The notes under the pieces are model-generated. The model ran no database searches, was not told the DNA's origin, and was given only the letters and a program-made list of their open reading frames with translations. Source: an uncultured Chloroflexota bacterium (GTDB lineage: Bacteria; Chloroflexota; Anaerolineae; Anaerolineales; Villigracilaceae). From it: DNA of 5,604 nt. Where the stretch lies: assembly GCA_903837815.1 (NCBI GenBank), contig CAILWD010000404.1, forward strand, positions 1-5,604, read 5' to 3'. Made by a program: the position numbers and the translations under genes. Shown here piece after piece: positions 1-5,580 of the stretch (positions are counted from its first letter, which is position 1; each line of letters opens with the position of its first letter).

Positions 1-147
1 GTGCACAGCAAACTGTCGGAAGACGGCAAATTCTTTATCCTCGACGTACTCGCAGAAGATGCTCTCGGACGCAAATTCAATATTGAGGTCCAGATCGCAC
101 TGCCGGCTGGAATGGCCGAAAGAATTTGCTGCCGTCCAACAGTTTGA
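1..147 (+). pseudogene. Rpn-like PD-(D/E)XK nuclease/transposase fragment, truncated at both ends
   Basis: Frame 1 is open from the first base and reads VHSKLSEDGKFFILDVLAED, then ALGRKFNIEVQIALPAGMAERI, before a TGA at 145-147. This matches, from memory, the core of the Rpn-type recombination-promoting nuclease / putative transposase families (PD-(D/E)XK fold). The Asp of ILDVLA (residue 15 here) and the E-x-Q of NIEVQ (residues 29-31) fit the catalytic D...E-x-Q pattern. Family members normally continue with a Leu-Tyr-Tyr-rich helix after the ERI segment. Here the frame instead gives CCRPTV and stops, and those bases are the antisense of the neighbouring minus-strand gene. The 5' end lies outside the window. 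What remains lacks the C-terminal part and is probably inactive. The family call is fairly secure; whether the truncation is biological or an assembly join is not known. Confidence 0.7.
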
Positions 148-775
148 GCGCAAAAGTGAAGCGCCCGAGGTTGTCCACGCGCTGGGGCTGGGCGGTGCCG
201 TTGAGCGAGATCATCGCGCCGGGTTCGGTCACGCCTTCGATTTGAAGGGCAGGCGTGTTGACGCTCATCCCTTCGGGGATGTTTGCGAGTTGGACGGTGG
301 GCGGCTGGGTGTCGACCTGCGCCTGTGTGCTTTGCGACGTGGAACGCATCGTCCCCGAAGCGATGACCTCGATACGATAGAAGCCGTCGGGGACAACGGA
401 GCCAATGTCGTTGCGCCCGTCCCAGGTGAGGAAATGCTCGCCAGCGGATTCGTTCTGCCCGTTCGCCAGCGTGCGGACGACGTTCTGGTTGCTGTAAACC
501 TGCGCGATGATTCGGGCATTGTCTGCAAGGCGGTAGCTGACCGTGAAGATGTCGTAACTGCCATCGCCGTTGGGCGAGAGGAATTGTCCCTGCGGCGAAA
601 GGCTGAGTTCGGGAATCTGCATCCAGTCGGCAACAAAGGTGATGGCAACGATCAAGACCACCACGCCAATACTGACGGCGGTGGTCAGCACACCGGGGGT
701 GAGGGTCACGCCCGCACTTCGGCGTCGCTGTCGCATTCGGAGAGGGGGAGGGGTCTGTTGCTGCTGATATTGCAT
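77..775 (-). CDS. Single-pass membrane protein with FlgD-type Ig-like domain, 3' end replaced
   Basis: The 232-aa product has a basic, Gln/Pro-rich cytosolic N-terminus (RMRQRRR at 13-19) and one hydrophobic segment at about 28-50. A predicted extracytoplasmic part follows, giving an N-in signal-anchor topology. Residues ~56-141 resemble the FlgD Ig-like fold seen in many secreted proteins: SPNGDG at 67-72, TWDGRND at 117-123, VPDGFYRIEV at 128-137. After a linker (VDTQPPTVQL, ~154-163), a second beta-sandwich-like domain runs to LLDGS (~216), where such domains usually end in a hydrophobic strand. The final ~16 residues instead are the antisense of the nuclease fragment, and TGA follows by chance, so the true C-terminus is missing. 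The ATG at 773-775 has no clear Shine-Dalgarno. It lies 15 nt after the stop of the polytopic membrane gene, suggesting co-transcription. Role unknown; a surface or envelope-scaffold protein is plausible. Confidence 0.75.
   Translation of the reverse strand: MQYQQQQTPPPLRMRQRRRSAGVTLTPGVLTTAVSIGVVVLIVAITFVADWMQIPELSLSPQGQFLSPNGDGSYDIFTVSYRLADNARIIAQVYSNQNVVRTLANGQNESAGEHFLTWDGRNDIGSVVPDGFYRIEVIASGTMRSTSQSTQAQVDTQPPTVQLANIPEGMSVNTPALQIEGVTEPGAMISLNGTAQPQRVDNLGRFTFALKLLDGSKFFRPFQPAVRSGPQY
118..132. other. Probable rearrangement or chimeric junction
   Basis: On the + strand, similarity to the Rpn nuclease ends at the AERI codons (115-126). On the - strand, the Ig-domain protein ends at the LLDGS codons (~128-142). 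The two genes converge and both lose their 3' ends within a few bases of each other. The bases 119-129 are also an exact 11-nt inverse complement of bases 26-36. Confidence 0.55.
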
Positions 776-790
776 ATTAGAAGTACAAGT

Positions 791-1804
791 TTAATCCAAT
801 TCCAGCATAATGAGGTCGTCAGATTTGTCGTCGACGGGCGTGTCAGGCAGTGGCGGGACGGGCATGGCGGCGGGGGCATTATCCACGTCGAGTTGAATCG
901 GCGCGGACTGCTGAACGGGCGCGGGCAGGGGATGTTCAATGAAGTGCTGTCCGACTTCCAATAAAACAGAAGCAATGAATGAAAAGAAAAAGGCAAAGCC
1001 CATTGCGGTCTGCGCTTCTTTGGCGATGGGAAAACCAAGCCAAAGATTCAACCCGACCTGTAAAGCCGTCAAAACCAACATCCCGCCGCCGATAAGAAAA
1101 ACACTCGACTTGGGTCTGGAAAGTTGGACAAAATCCTTTTCGTTGAACATGCCGACCATCCAGCCGACAAACGCCCACAGCGCAACTTGCAGCGTGTGAA
1201 AAAGCAGGGTCGAAGAATCAGGCGAGAGCGGCAGGAAGAGGATCTGGAAGGTCTCCAGCGAATTGGCGGAAGTAAACTTCGCGATGGGGTTGGTCAGAAT
1301 CGGCAGGACGCCAATCAGGTTGAGCAGGTCCGGCACGAGGTATGCCAGGCTTGCAACCACTTCCATCCACAACGCCGCGAGACCGCCCATCAATGCGCCG
1401 CCAGCGGGTCCCCACCACAAGCCGCCTAGCACGGGGATTGTCCACGCGAGATAGACGGCGTTCAAGAGCGGAGCGGCGAGAGTCATCAAGACGCCGCCGA
1501 GGTTTTGGATGAAGGCATGTTGACCGATGACCGCAATCGCCAGAAAGACGACCGCAAGATAAATCGAGACGAGATAAAGCGGATAGGCGGCGGCAAGCAC
1601 AGCGAGAAAATAGCCCGCCACTGGCGAGCCGATACTGATGAGGAAGACCGCAACCACGATGACGATTCCCCAATCGGGCGGGTAGGATGGGATGAACCAC
1701 ATCAAGCCGTAGAGCAAAACAGCCAGCCCGGCGGCGGTGATGATTTGTTCCACCATCCCCAAGTTGCGGCGGAGAAAACTATGGAAGGGATAAATCGTTT
1801 TCAT
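791..1804 (-). CDS. Polytopic integral membrane protein of unknown function
   Basis: I do not recognise a named family. From the ATG at 1802-1804 the product is 337 aa with roughly eight hydrophobic segments, near residues 21-38, 46-59, 62-78, 80-95, 104-125, 127-150, 199-220 and 234-256, plus a further one at ~265-285. A soluble loop lies between ~171 and 198. The last ~50 residues form a Pro/Ala/Asp-rich acidic tail ending DDLIMLELD, probably cytosolic and possibly a docking tail. The frame is open upstream to a TTG at 1916-1918, which would add 38 residues. I reject that start because the extra codons run through a repetitive intergenic element and encode an Arg/Pro/Cys-rich stretch unlike the rest. 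No Shine-Dalgarno is evident before the chosen ATG. It sits between the Ycf46-like ATPase and the Ig-domain protein in the same direction, suggesting the three act together at the membrane. Confidence 0.75.
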   Translation of the reverse strand: MKTIYPFHSFLRRNLGMVEQIITAAGLAVLLYGLMWFIPSYPPDWGIVIVVAVFLISIGSPVAGYFLAVLAAAYPLYLVSIYLAVVFLAIAVIGQHAFIQNLGGVLMTLAAPLLNAVYLAWTIPVLGGLWWGPAGGALMGGLAALWMEVVASLAYLVPDLLNLIGVLPILTNPIAKFTSANSLETFQILFLPLSPDSSTLLFHTLQVALWAFVGWMVGMFNEKDFVQLSRPKSSVFLIGGGMLVLTALQVGLNLWLGFPIAKEAQTAMGFAFFFSFIASVLLEVGQHFIEHPLPAPVQQSAPIQLDVDNAPAAMPVPPLPDTPVDDKSDDLIMLELD

Positions 1805-1826
1805 AACGTATTGCAAGACTTTTGAA

Positions 1827-1891
1827 CCGCAAAGCACGCTAAGATCGCAAAGAAAACCATTAAAGCTTGGCGTCCTTCGCGCTCTTCGCGG
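1827..1891. repeat. Inverted repeat built of two arrays of three 9-nt units
   Basis: Three contiguous 9-mers, CCGCAAAGC, ACGCTAAGA and TCGCAAAGA, lie at 1827-1853 (consensus NCGCNAAGN). After an 11-nt A-rich centre (1854-1864), the same consensus recurs three times on the opposite strand at 1865-1891: CCGCGAAGA, GCGCGAAGG, ACGCCAAGC. The two 27-nt arms agree at 19 of 27 positions, so a long imperfect hairpin is possible. Similar CGCAAAG/CGCGAAG-type strings are, as I recall, common dispersed intergenic repeats in Anaerolineae and other environmental genomes. It occupies the spacer between the ATPase stop and the membrane-protein ATG, so it could modulate read-through or mRNA stability. Confidence 0.7.
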
Positions 1892-1907
1892 TGGAAAGGT
1901 TTGAATT

Positions 1908-3485
1908 TCATAACTCAATCTGCCGCAGGTCGGTGGCGGGCGGGAGCGGCGTGGGGGCGTTCACCGCAGACGCAGGGCGGGAGTGAGTCCGCGCCCAACT
2001 GCGCAAGCTGTTGATTTGTGTTTCCATTGTCTGCGCCAGCGGCATGGTGGCTTTGATCGACTTGACGAGGTCGGCTTGGGTCAGGTCGTGTCCCGCCTCG
2101 AAGGCGTCGTACAACGCCGAGATGACCACCTGCTCGATCTCTGCGCCCGAAAAGCTGTTGCTGATCCGCGCCAGTTCGTCGAGGTTGAAACCCAGCGGGT
2201 CGCGTCCGCGCTTGGCGATGTGGATGGCGAAGATGTCGCGCCGCTCGGTCAGGTTGGGCAGGTCGATGAAAAAGATTTCATCGAAGCGACCCTTGCGCAG
2301 CGCTTCGGGCGGCAGGACGCTGATGTCGTTGGCGGTGGCAATGACGAAAACGGGCGCGGTCTTTTCCTGCATCCAGGTCAGGAAACTGCCGAAGACGCGG
2401 GCGGTGGTTCCAGCATCGGAGAGGTGCGAACTGGCAATGCCAGCCAGACCTTTTTCGAGTTCGTCGATCCACAGCAGGCAGGGCGAAACGGACTCCGCGA
2501 GGCTGAGTGCCGTGCGCATGTTTTGCTCGGAGGAGCCGACCAGTTCGCTGAACAGCCGTCCGAGGTCGAGTCGCAGCAGCGGAAGTCGCCACTGACTGCC
2601 GATGGCTTTCGCCACCAAACTCTTGCCTGCTCCCTGCACTCCAAGCAGGAGCAGCCCCTTCGGTTCGGGTAATCCAAACTGGCGGGCGCGTTCGCTGAAA
2701 GCCAGAGAGCGCTTCGCCAGCCATTCTTTCAGCAGGTTCATCCCGCCGACGTATTCCATGTTCTCGTCGGCTTCAAAGTATTCCAAAATCTGCGAGCGGC
2801 GGATGATTTGTTTTTTCTCAGCGATGATGACATCCACGTCGAGCGAGCGGGTCATCACCAGCGACTTGGCGAAGACGTTTTCGGCTTCGGTGCAGGTGAG
2901 ACCCTGGGCGGCGGCGAGAATCTTCTCGTGTGTCTCGTCGTCCAACTCCACTTGCATCCCGCTGACCTCACGCGCCGAACGCACCACGCGCTCCAGCGAC
3001 TGGGTCATTTCATCCGCGGAGGGCAGGGCGTAATCCAAAACGGTGATGTCTTTTTCAAGTTCGGCGGGGAAGTACAAAAGCGGCGAGAGGATGATGAGCG
3101 TCTTGCGGCTTTCTTTGAGGTGATTGGTGATGTCACGCAAGCGGCGGACGATGACGGGTTGGTCGGTCAGAGGGTGGCGGTCATCGATGAAGGGATGGAA
3201 ATCCTTCAAGACGAAGATGGCGGATTCCTGCGAGGCGGAGATGATATCCAACGCCCGAAGCGGGGAGCAGGACGATGAGTCTGGGACGACCCCATCGTAG
3301 CCGTCGAGCGAGAGGATGCCGTCGGTGATGCTCCAGCCGTAGAGCTTCTTCCGCAATTGTCCCGCCACCTGACGCAGGGTCTGCTCGATGCGGCGTTCCT
3401 CCCACGAAACGATGTACAGGATGGGATATTTGGCACGGATGAGGACGTTGAGTTCGTTTTCGCGGGAAGTTCGGTTGCTGACCAT
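1908..3485 (-). CDS. ycf46: Ycf46-like AAA+ ATPase
   Basis: A 525-aa protein with the Ycf46 layout: a degenerate N-terminal P-loop-like domain (~1-170, strands ILYIV at 22-26, AIFVLKDFH at 89-97, LIILSP at 130-135), a helical linker (~180-240), then an active AAA+ module. Visible motifs are Walker A GVQGAGKS (282-289), Walker B CLLWIDE (336-342), sensor-1 ATAND (383-387), RKGRFDE (397-403, arginine-finger region) and sensor-2-like FSGAEIEQ (445-452). A Pro/Ala-rich tail follows ~495. Length fits the family (about 500 aa). Cyanobacterial and plastid Ycf46 has been linked to regulation of photosynthesis and CO2 uptake; in a non-phototroph the role is open, probably ATP-driven remodelling of a partner. 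A TTG at 3522-3524 would extend it by 13 residues, but that triplet is the start of the -35 box, so I chose the ATG at 3485. It leads the cluster with the two downstream membrane genes. Use of the symbol means family membership, not proven orthology. Confidence 0.85.
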   Translation of the reverse strand: MVSNRTSRENELNVLIRAKYPILYIVSWEERRIEQTLRQVAGQLRKKLYGWSITDGILSLDGYDGVVPDSSSCSPLRALDIISASQESAIFVLKDFHPFIDDRHPLTDQPVIVRRLRDITNHLKESRKTLIILSPLLYFPAELEKDITVLDYALPSADEMTQSLERVVRSAREVSGMQVELDDETHEKILAAAQGLTCTEAENVFAKSLVMTRSLDVDVIIAEKKQIIRRSQILEYFEADENMEYVGGMNLLKEWLAKRSLAFSERARQFGLPEPKGLLLLGVQGAGKSLVAKAIGSQWRLPLLRLDLGRLFSELVGSSEQNMRTALSLAESVSPCLLWIDELEKGLAGIASSHLSDAGTTARVFGSFLTWMQEKTAPVFVIATANDISVLPPEALRKGRFDEIFFIDLPNLTERRDIFAIHIAKRGRDPLGFNLDELARISNSFSGAEIEQVVISALYDAFEAGHDLTQADLVKSIKATMPLAQTMETQINSLRSWARTHSRPASAVNAPTPLPPATDLRQIEL

Positions 3486-3495
3486 GATGGAACGA

Positions 3496-3524
3496 ATGTT
3501 AACATAAGAAGGAATCAGCGTCAA
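3496..3524 (-). promoter_or_regulatory. Sigma70-type promoter of the ycf46-like gene
   Basis: On the minus strand TTGACG (3519-3524) and TAACAT (3496-3501) are separated by exactly 17 nt; they match consensus at 5/6 and 4/6 positions. Transcription would begin near 3489, only about 4 nt before the ATG at 3485, giving a practically leaderless mRNA. This agrees with the lack of a Shine-Dalgarno there. Confidence 0.5.
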
Positions 3525-3725
3525 TCAACGGGGGAGATTGGCAGGAAAACTCAATTCTCTCATGCTTCTTCGGCGGTATTCGATTATGATTAGACGAATG
3601 GATTTCAAAATCTCCAGACAGATGCATACAAACAAAGTCGGAACATAAGGCTTCTGACTTTCGTGGCTAACAATTTTTTTAGAGCGCCCTTTTGTGGCTA
3701 TGTGATTGATTCTGACGTTTTAGGG

Positions 3726-3731
3726 TATAAT
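3726..3731 (+). promoter_or_regulatory. Perfect -10 box (TATAAT) for the 96-aa gene
   Basis: TATAAT at 3726-3731 within GGGTATAATT, 55 nt before the ATG at 3787. The best -35 at 17 nt spacing is the poor TGATTG (3703-3708). It would give a start near 3738 and a leader of roughly 50 nt. AGGTG at 3778-3782 is a usable Shine-Dalgarno for the ATG at 3787. Confidence 0.5.
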
Positions 3732-3786
3732 TCCATCATTCTCAGGCAAAATCTTGCAACAAGCTTCATGTTTAGATAGGTGTCTT

Positions 3787-4077
3787 ATGGATATCTCGGC
3801 TCGTTACACAAAAATCGAAAAGACAATTGAAGTCAATGCAGGCATCATCGTGCTGGAAAATCCGAGTGGATTTCCGAACAAGGACACCAACCTGTATCTG
3901 GTCAGCCATCGGGGGGAAATCGTTTGGAAGGCGGAGAAACCCGATCCCTACACATCCTTCTCGCGTGTCAAACTTAATGAAGACGGCGAAACGTTTTCAG
4001 CCTACACCGTAGGCGGACATGCCTGCGAATTCGATTTGCAAACAGGGAAATTGATCAGTTTTACACGGCTTCAATAA
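3787..4077 (+). CDS. Conserved-type hypothetical protein, beta-propeller-blade-like, 96 aa
   Basis: The protein has no signal peptide or membrane segment and no recognisable catalytic motif. It is composed of short beta-strand-like pieces separated by turns: GIIVLENPSG, NLYLVSHRGEIVWKAEKP, a strand around SRVKLNEDGETFSAY, and a last strand pair HACEFDLQTGKLIS. The GEIVWK and DLQTGKLIS elements resemble individual blades of PQQ/WD-type propellers, but about two blades are present and no complete propeller is possible. I chose the ATG at 3787, which has AGGTG upstream. The frame is open back to a TTG at 3754, which lacks a ribosome site. It is transcribed from its own -10 box and followed after 60 nt by the aldolase gene in the same direction, with no visible terminator between them. 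Function unknown; probably a small soluble cytosolic protein. Confidence 0.7.
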   Translation: MDISARYTKIEKTIEVNAGIIVLENPSGFPNKDTNLYLVSHRGEIVWKAEKPDPYTSFSRVKLNEDGETFSAYTVGGHACEFDLQTGKLISFTRLQ

Positions 4078-4137
4078 CAACCCCCCATTCTGACTTAAAT
4101 CGCTTGCGGCGACAACTTTCATCATGGAACACAAAAT

Positions 4138-4899
4138 ATGTTCATTCAAGAGAATCGTACAAAATCCAAACTGAAAGCTGGTCAACCGACCTACGGCGTG
4201 ATCTCCACTTCAGACGATCCGCAACTGGCTGAAATATACGGGCTGGCAGGCTTTGACTTTTACATGCTGGACGCGGAACATGGACTGATCGACCCCGTTC
4301 AGGCGGTCAATGTGATTCGGGCTTGCGAGCGCGTCAACATGACCCCGCTGGTGCGCGTCGGTCCCCGCGACCCGAAGCTTGTCCTGCAATACATGGACGC
4401 GGGCATGATGGGCGTGATGATGCCAGGGACAGAGTCCGTGGATCAGGTCAAAATGCTGGTGGATGCCGTGAAGTATCCGCCAGTTGGCAAGCGCGGCATG
4501 GGATTGACGCGGGCTTCGGGTTATGTAGCTACGGGGGATAAAGCCATTGAATACATCAACTTCACCAACGAACAAACGATGATCATCCCGCAATTCGAGG
4601 ATGCCAGTCTAATCGACAAGCTTGATGAGATGACTTCCCTCCCCGGCGTGGACGTGGTCGTCGTCGGTCCGCGTGACCTCTCGCTCAACATGGGATTCCC
4701 CGACGGAGCCAATCACCCCGAAGTGCAGGAGATGATCGACCGCGTGGTGTCCGTCTGCAAGAAAAACAACGTGGCGGCTGGGATTACGGCTGTCTCGCGG
4801 GCGGATGCGGCAAAGCAAGTCGCTCGCGGCATGACGATGATTTTGGCGATCTCGCAAATCGTGGTGACGGCTGGTGCCAAAGAATTCCTGCCTGAGTAA
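4138..4899 (+). CDS. HpcH/HpaI family aldolase (class II pyruvate aldolase)
   Basis: A 253-aa protein, the normal length for the 4-hydroxy-2-oxoheptanedioate / 2-keto-3-deoxy-L-rhamnonate aldolase family. These cytosolic TIM-barrel enzymes split a 2-keto-3-deoxy acid into pyruvate and an aldehyde using a divalent metal. Family signatures in order: FDFYMLDAEHG (39-49, with the conserved Asp45 and His48), PLVRVG (70-75, Arg73 binds the pyruvate group), GVMMPGTES (92-100), YPPVGKRGMG (113-122), IIPQFED (149-155, Glu154 expected metal ligand), VVVVGPRDLSLNMG (173-186, Asp180 expected second ligand), NVAAGI (211-216). All expected catalytic residues are present, so it should be active. The PQFED and GPRDLS variants differ from the usual QIET and GPADLS, so the substrate cannot be assigned. 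The ATG at 4138 has only a weak GGA upstream. A small membrane protein gene follows after 4 nt. Confidence 0.9.
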   Translation: MFIQENRTKSKLKAGQPTYGVISTSDDPQLAEIYGLAGFDFYMLDAEHGLIDPVQAVNVIRACERVNMTPLVRVGPRDPKLVLQYMDAGMMGVMMPGTESVDQVKMLVDAVKYPPVGKRGMGLTRASGYVATGDKAIEYINFTNEQTMIIPQFEDASLIDKLDEMTSLPGVDVVVVGPRDLSLNMGFPDGANHPEVQEMIDRVVSVCKKNNVAAGITAVSRADAAKQVARGMTMILAISQIVVTAGAKEFLPE

Positions 4900-4903
4900 A
4901 ACC

Positions 4904-5188
4904 GTGGAAAAGCCCCCATTCGGATTCGTCCTCGTCTTCCTGCTCTTTAGTTTGCTGTTCCTTTCCAACACATACAAGCTGTGGTTCAAAACAGACTCGT
5001 ATTACCGGGACATTTACAACAGCCTGACCAACGAGAAAACCCCTTACCCGTTCAAGAATTTCTTCCTAAAGCGGCTGGAAAACCGCAAGCGCTGGGAAGT
5101 GGAGCAGAAGATTTTTAGCGCGATTGGGTTTGTGGCAGTCATCGGCGCGGATGTGTTGGTGATAATCTCGTCATTGCGAGGGCGATAG
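4904..5188 (+). CDS. Small two-TM membrane protein, 94 aa, unknown function
   Basis: From GTG at 4904 the product begins MEKPPFGFVLVFLLFSLLFL, with a first hydrophobic segment at about 6-21. A charged central region follows with WFKTDSYYRDIY and FFLKRLENRKRWEVEQK. A second hydrophobic segment, IFSAIGFVAVIGADVLVII, precedes SSLRGR. The topology would be a hairpin with both ends on the same side. It starts 4 nt after the aldolase stop, consistent with translational coupling; the alternative GTG at 4874 overlaps the aldolase gene. The last six codons and the TAG stop lie in the left arm of the palindromic repeat, so the native C-terminus may have been altered by repeat insertion. I do not recognise the family. 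The coherent TM/charged pattern supports a real gene. Confidence 0.55.
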   Translation: MEKPPFGFVLVFLLFSLLFLSNTYKLWFKTDSYYRDIYNSLTNEKTPYPFKNFFLKRLENRKRWEVEQKIFSAIGFVAVIGADVLVIISSLRGR

Positions 5189-5256
5189 CCCGAAGCAATC
5201 CCTAATTCGATGGCTGAGATTGCTTCGTCGGGGCGAGCGCCCTTCTCGCAATGACG
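5169..5256. repeat. 88-bp palindromic interspersed element, copy 1
   Basis: The outer arms CGTCATTGCGAG (5169-5180) and CTCGCAATGACG (5245-5256) are perfect 12-bp complements. Inner arms CGAAGCAATC (5191-5200) and GATTGCTTCG (5218-5227) form a 10-bp stem with a 17-nt loop. Between them each side carries its own hairpin: GGGC-GATA-GCCC (5180-5191) and GGGCG-AG-CGCCC (5231-5242). The whole is a cruciform-like fold. The GTCATTGCGAG...GAAGCAATC motif is, from memory, a widely dispersed palindromic repeat in many environmental bacteria including Chloroflexota. As RNA it could terminate transcription from either side. Confidence 0.85.
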
Positions 5257-5258
5257 GA

Positions 5259-5268
5259 GAGAAGAGAG
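5259..5268 (+). repeat. Inverted purine tract, left copy (overlaps likely RBS)
   Basis: GAGAAGAGAG at 5259-5268 recurs as its reverse complement CTCTCTTCTC at 5571-5580, exactly flanking the GIY-YIG gene. The left copy ends 2 nt before the ATG and also provides a GAGAG ribosome-binding purine run. Confidence 0.6.
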
Positions 5269-5270
5269 AC

Positions 5271-5570
5271 ATGAAACGAGAACTTCATCCTTGTATTTAC
5301 ATCATGACCAACAAATACAACAAAGTTCTCTACACAGGCGTGACCAGTAATTTGCTACGAAGGGTGACCGAGCACAAAGACAAAACCGTTCCAGGGTTCA
5401 CGAGTAGATACAACGTGACAAAACTGGTTTACTACGAAGAGTACGCAACCATGGAAGAAGCCATCGCCTGCGAGAAGCAAATCAAAGGCGGCTCAAGACA
5501 AAAGAAAGTTGACATGATTAAGAGCAAGAATCCTGAATGGAAAGATTTGTACGATGAGTTTTTTGTCTAG
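5271..5570 (+). CDS. GIY-YIG domain single-strand/structure-type endonuclease, 99 aa
   Basis: A minimal single-domain GIY-YIG nuclease of the UPF0213/YhbQ-like (UvrC N-terminal-like) group. In order: CIY (8-10) replaces GIY, YTG (21-23) replaces YIG, then Arg30/Arg31 and His35 of the LLRRVTEHK helix, Tyr54/Tyr55, and Glu68 of CEKQIKGG as the metal-binding acid. The C-terminus KSKNPEWKDL (84-93) is typical of this group. All catalytic residues seem present. I chose the ATG at 5271; the frame is open back to 5220, but that part lies in the palindromic repeat. It stands alone between two copies of the palindrome and looks more AT-rich than the upstream genes, which fits a mobile or recently acquired cassette. 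The family is known to cleave DNA; its biological target here is unknown. Confidence 0.9.
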   Translation: MKRELHPCIYIMTNKYNKVLYTGVTSNLLRRVTEHKDKTVPGFTSRYNVTKLVYYEEYATMEEAIACEKQIKGGSRQKKVDMIKSKNPEWKDLYDEFFV

Positions 5571-5580
5571 CTCTCTTCTC
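5571..5580 (+). repeat. Inverted purine tract, right copy
   Basis: CTCTCTTCTC is the exact reverse complement of 5259-5268. It begins one base after the nuclease TAG stop and runs directly into the second palindrome copy. Confidence 0.6.

Larger units (their letters stand above)
3486..3786. other. Divergent intergenic region
   Basis: About 300 bases separate the ATG of the ATPase gene (minus) from the ATG of the 96-aa gene (plus). It is visibly more AT-rich than the flanking genes. Apart from the two promoter candidates listed and a Shine-Dalgarno before 3787, I see no open frame with protein-like composition, no tRNA-like fold, no clear terminator hairpin and no convincing operator palindrome. 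Confidence 0.6.

Noticed and set aside
59..964. 301-codon open frame on the + strand
   Set aside because: It lies antisense to the Ig-domain and membrane genes, its composition (Arg/Gly/Asp/His-rich, low complexity) is that of an antisense shadow, and it is out of frame with the real nuclease fragment.
1805..1918. TTG-initiated 38-residue extension of the polytopic membrane protein
   Set aside because: The codons run through the 9-nt periodic repeat and encode a non-protein-like segment; the ATG at 1804 begins the coherent membrane protein.
1983..2672. 229-codon + strand open frame
   Set aside because: Antisense of the ATPase gene, which has complete AAA+ motifs; no recognisable domain on this strand.
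3570..3612. Second minus-strand promoter (TTGAAA with CATAAT-like box)
   Set aside because: The spacing is only 14-16 nt with a poor -10, clearly weaker than the pair at 3496-3524.
5220..5270. N-terminal extension of the GIY-YIG protein
   Set aside because: Those codons are the right half of the palindrome, and family members start just before the GIY motif, as with the ATG at 5271.
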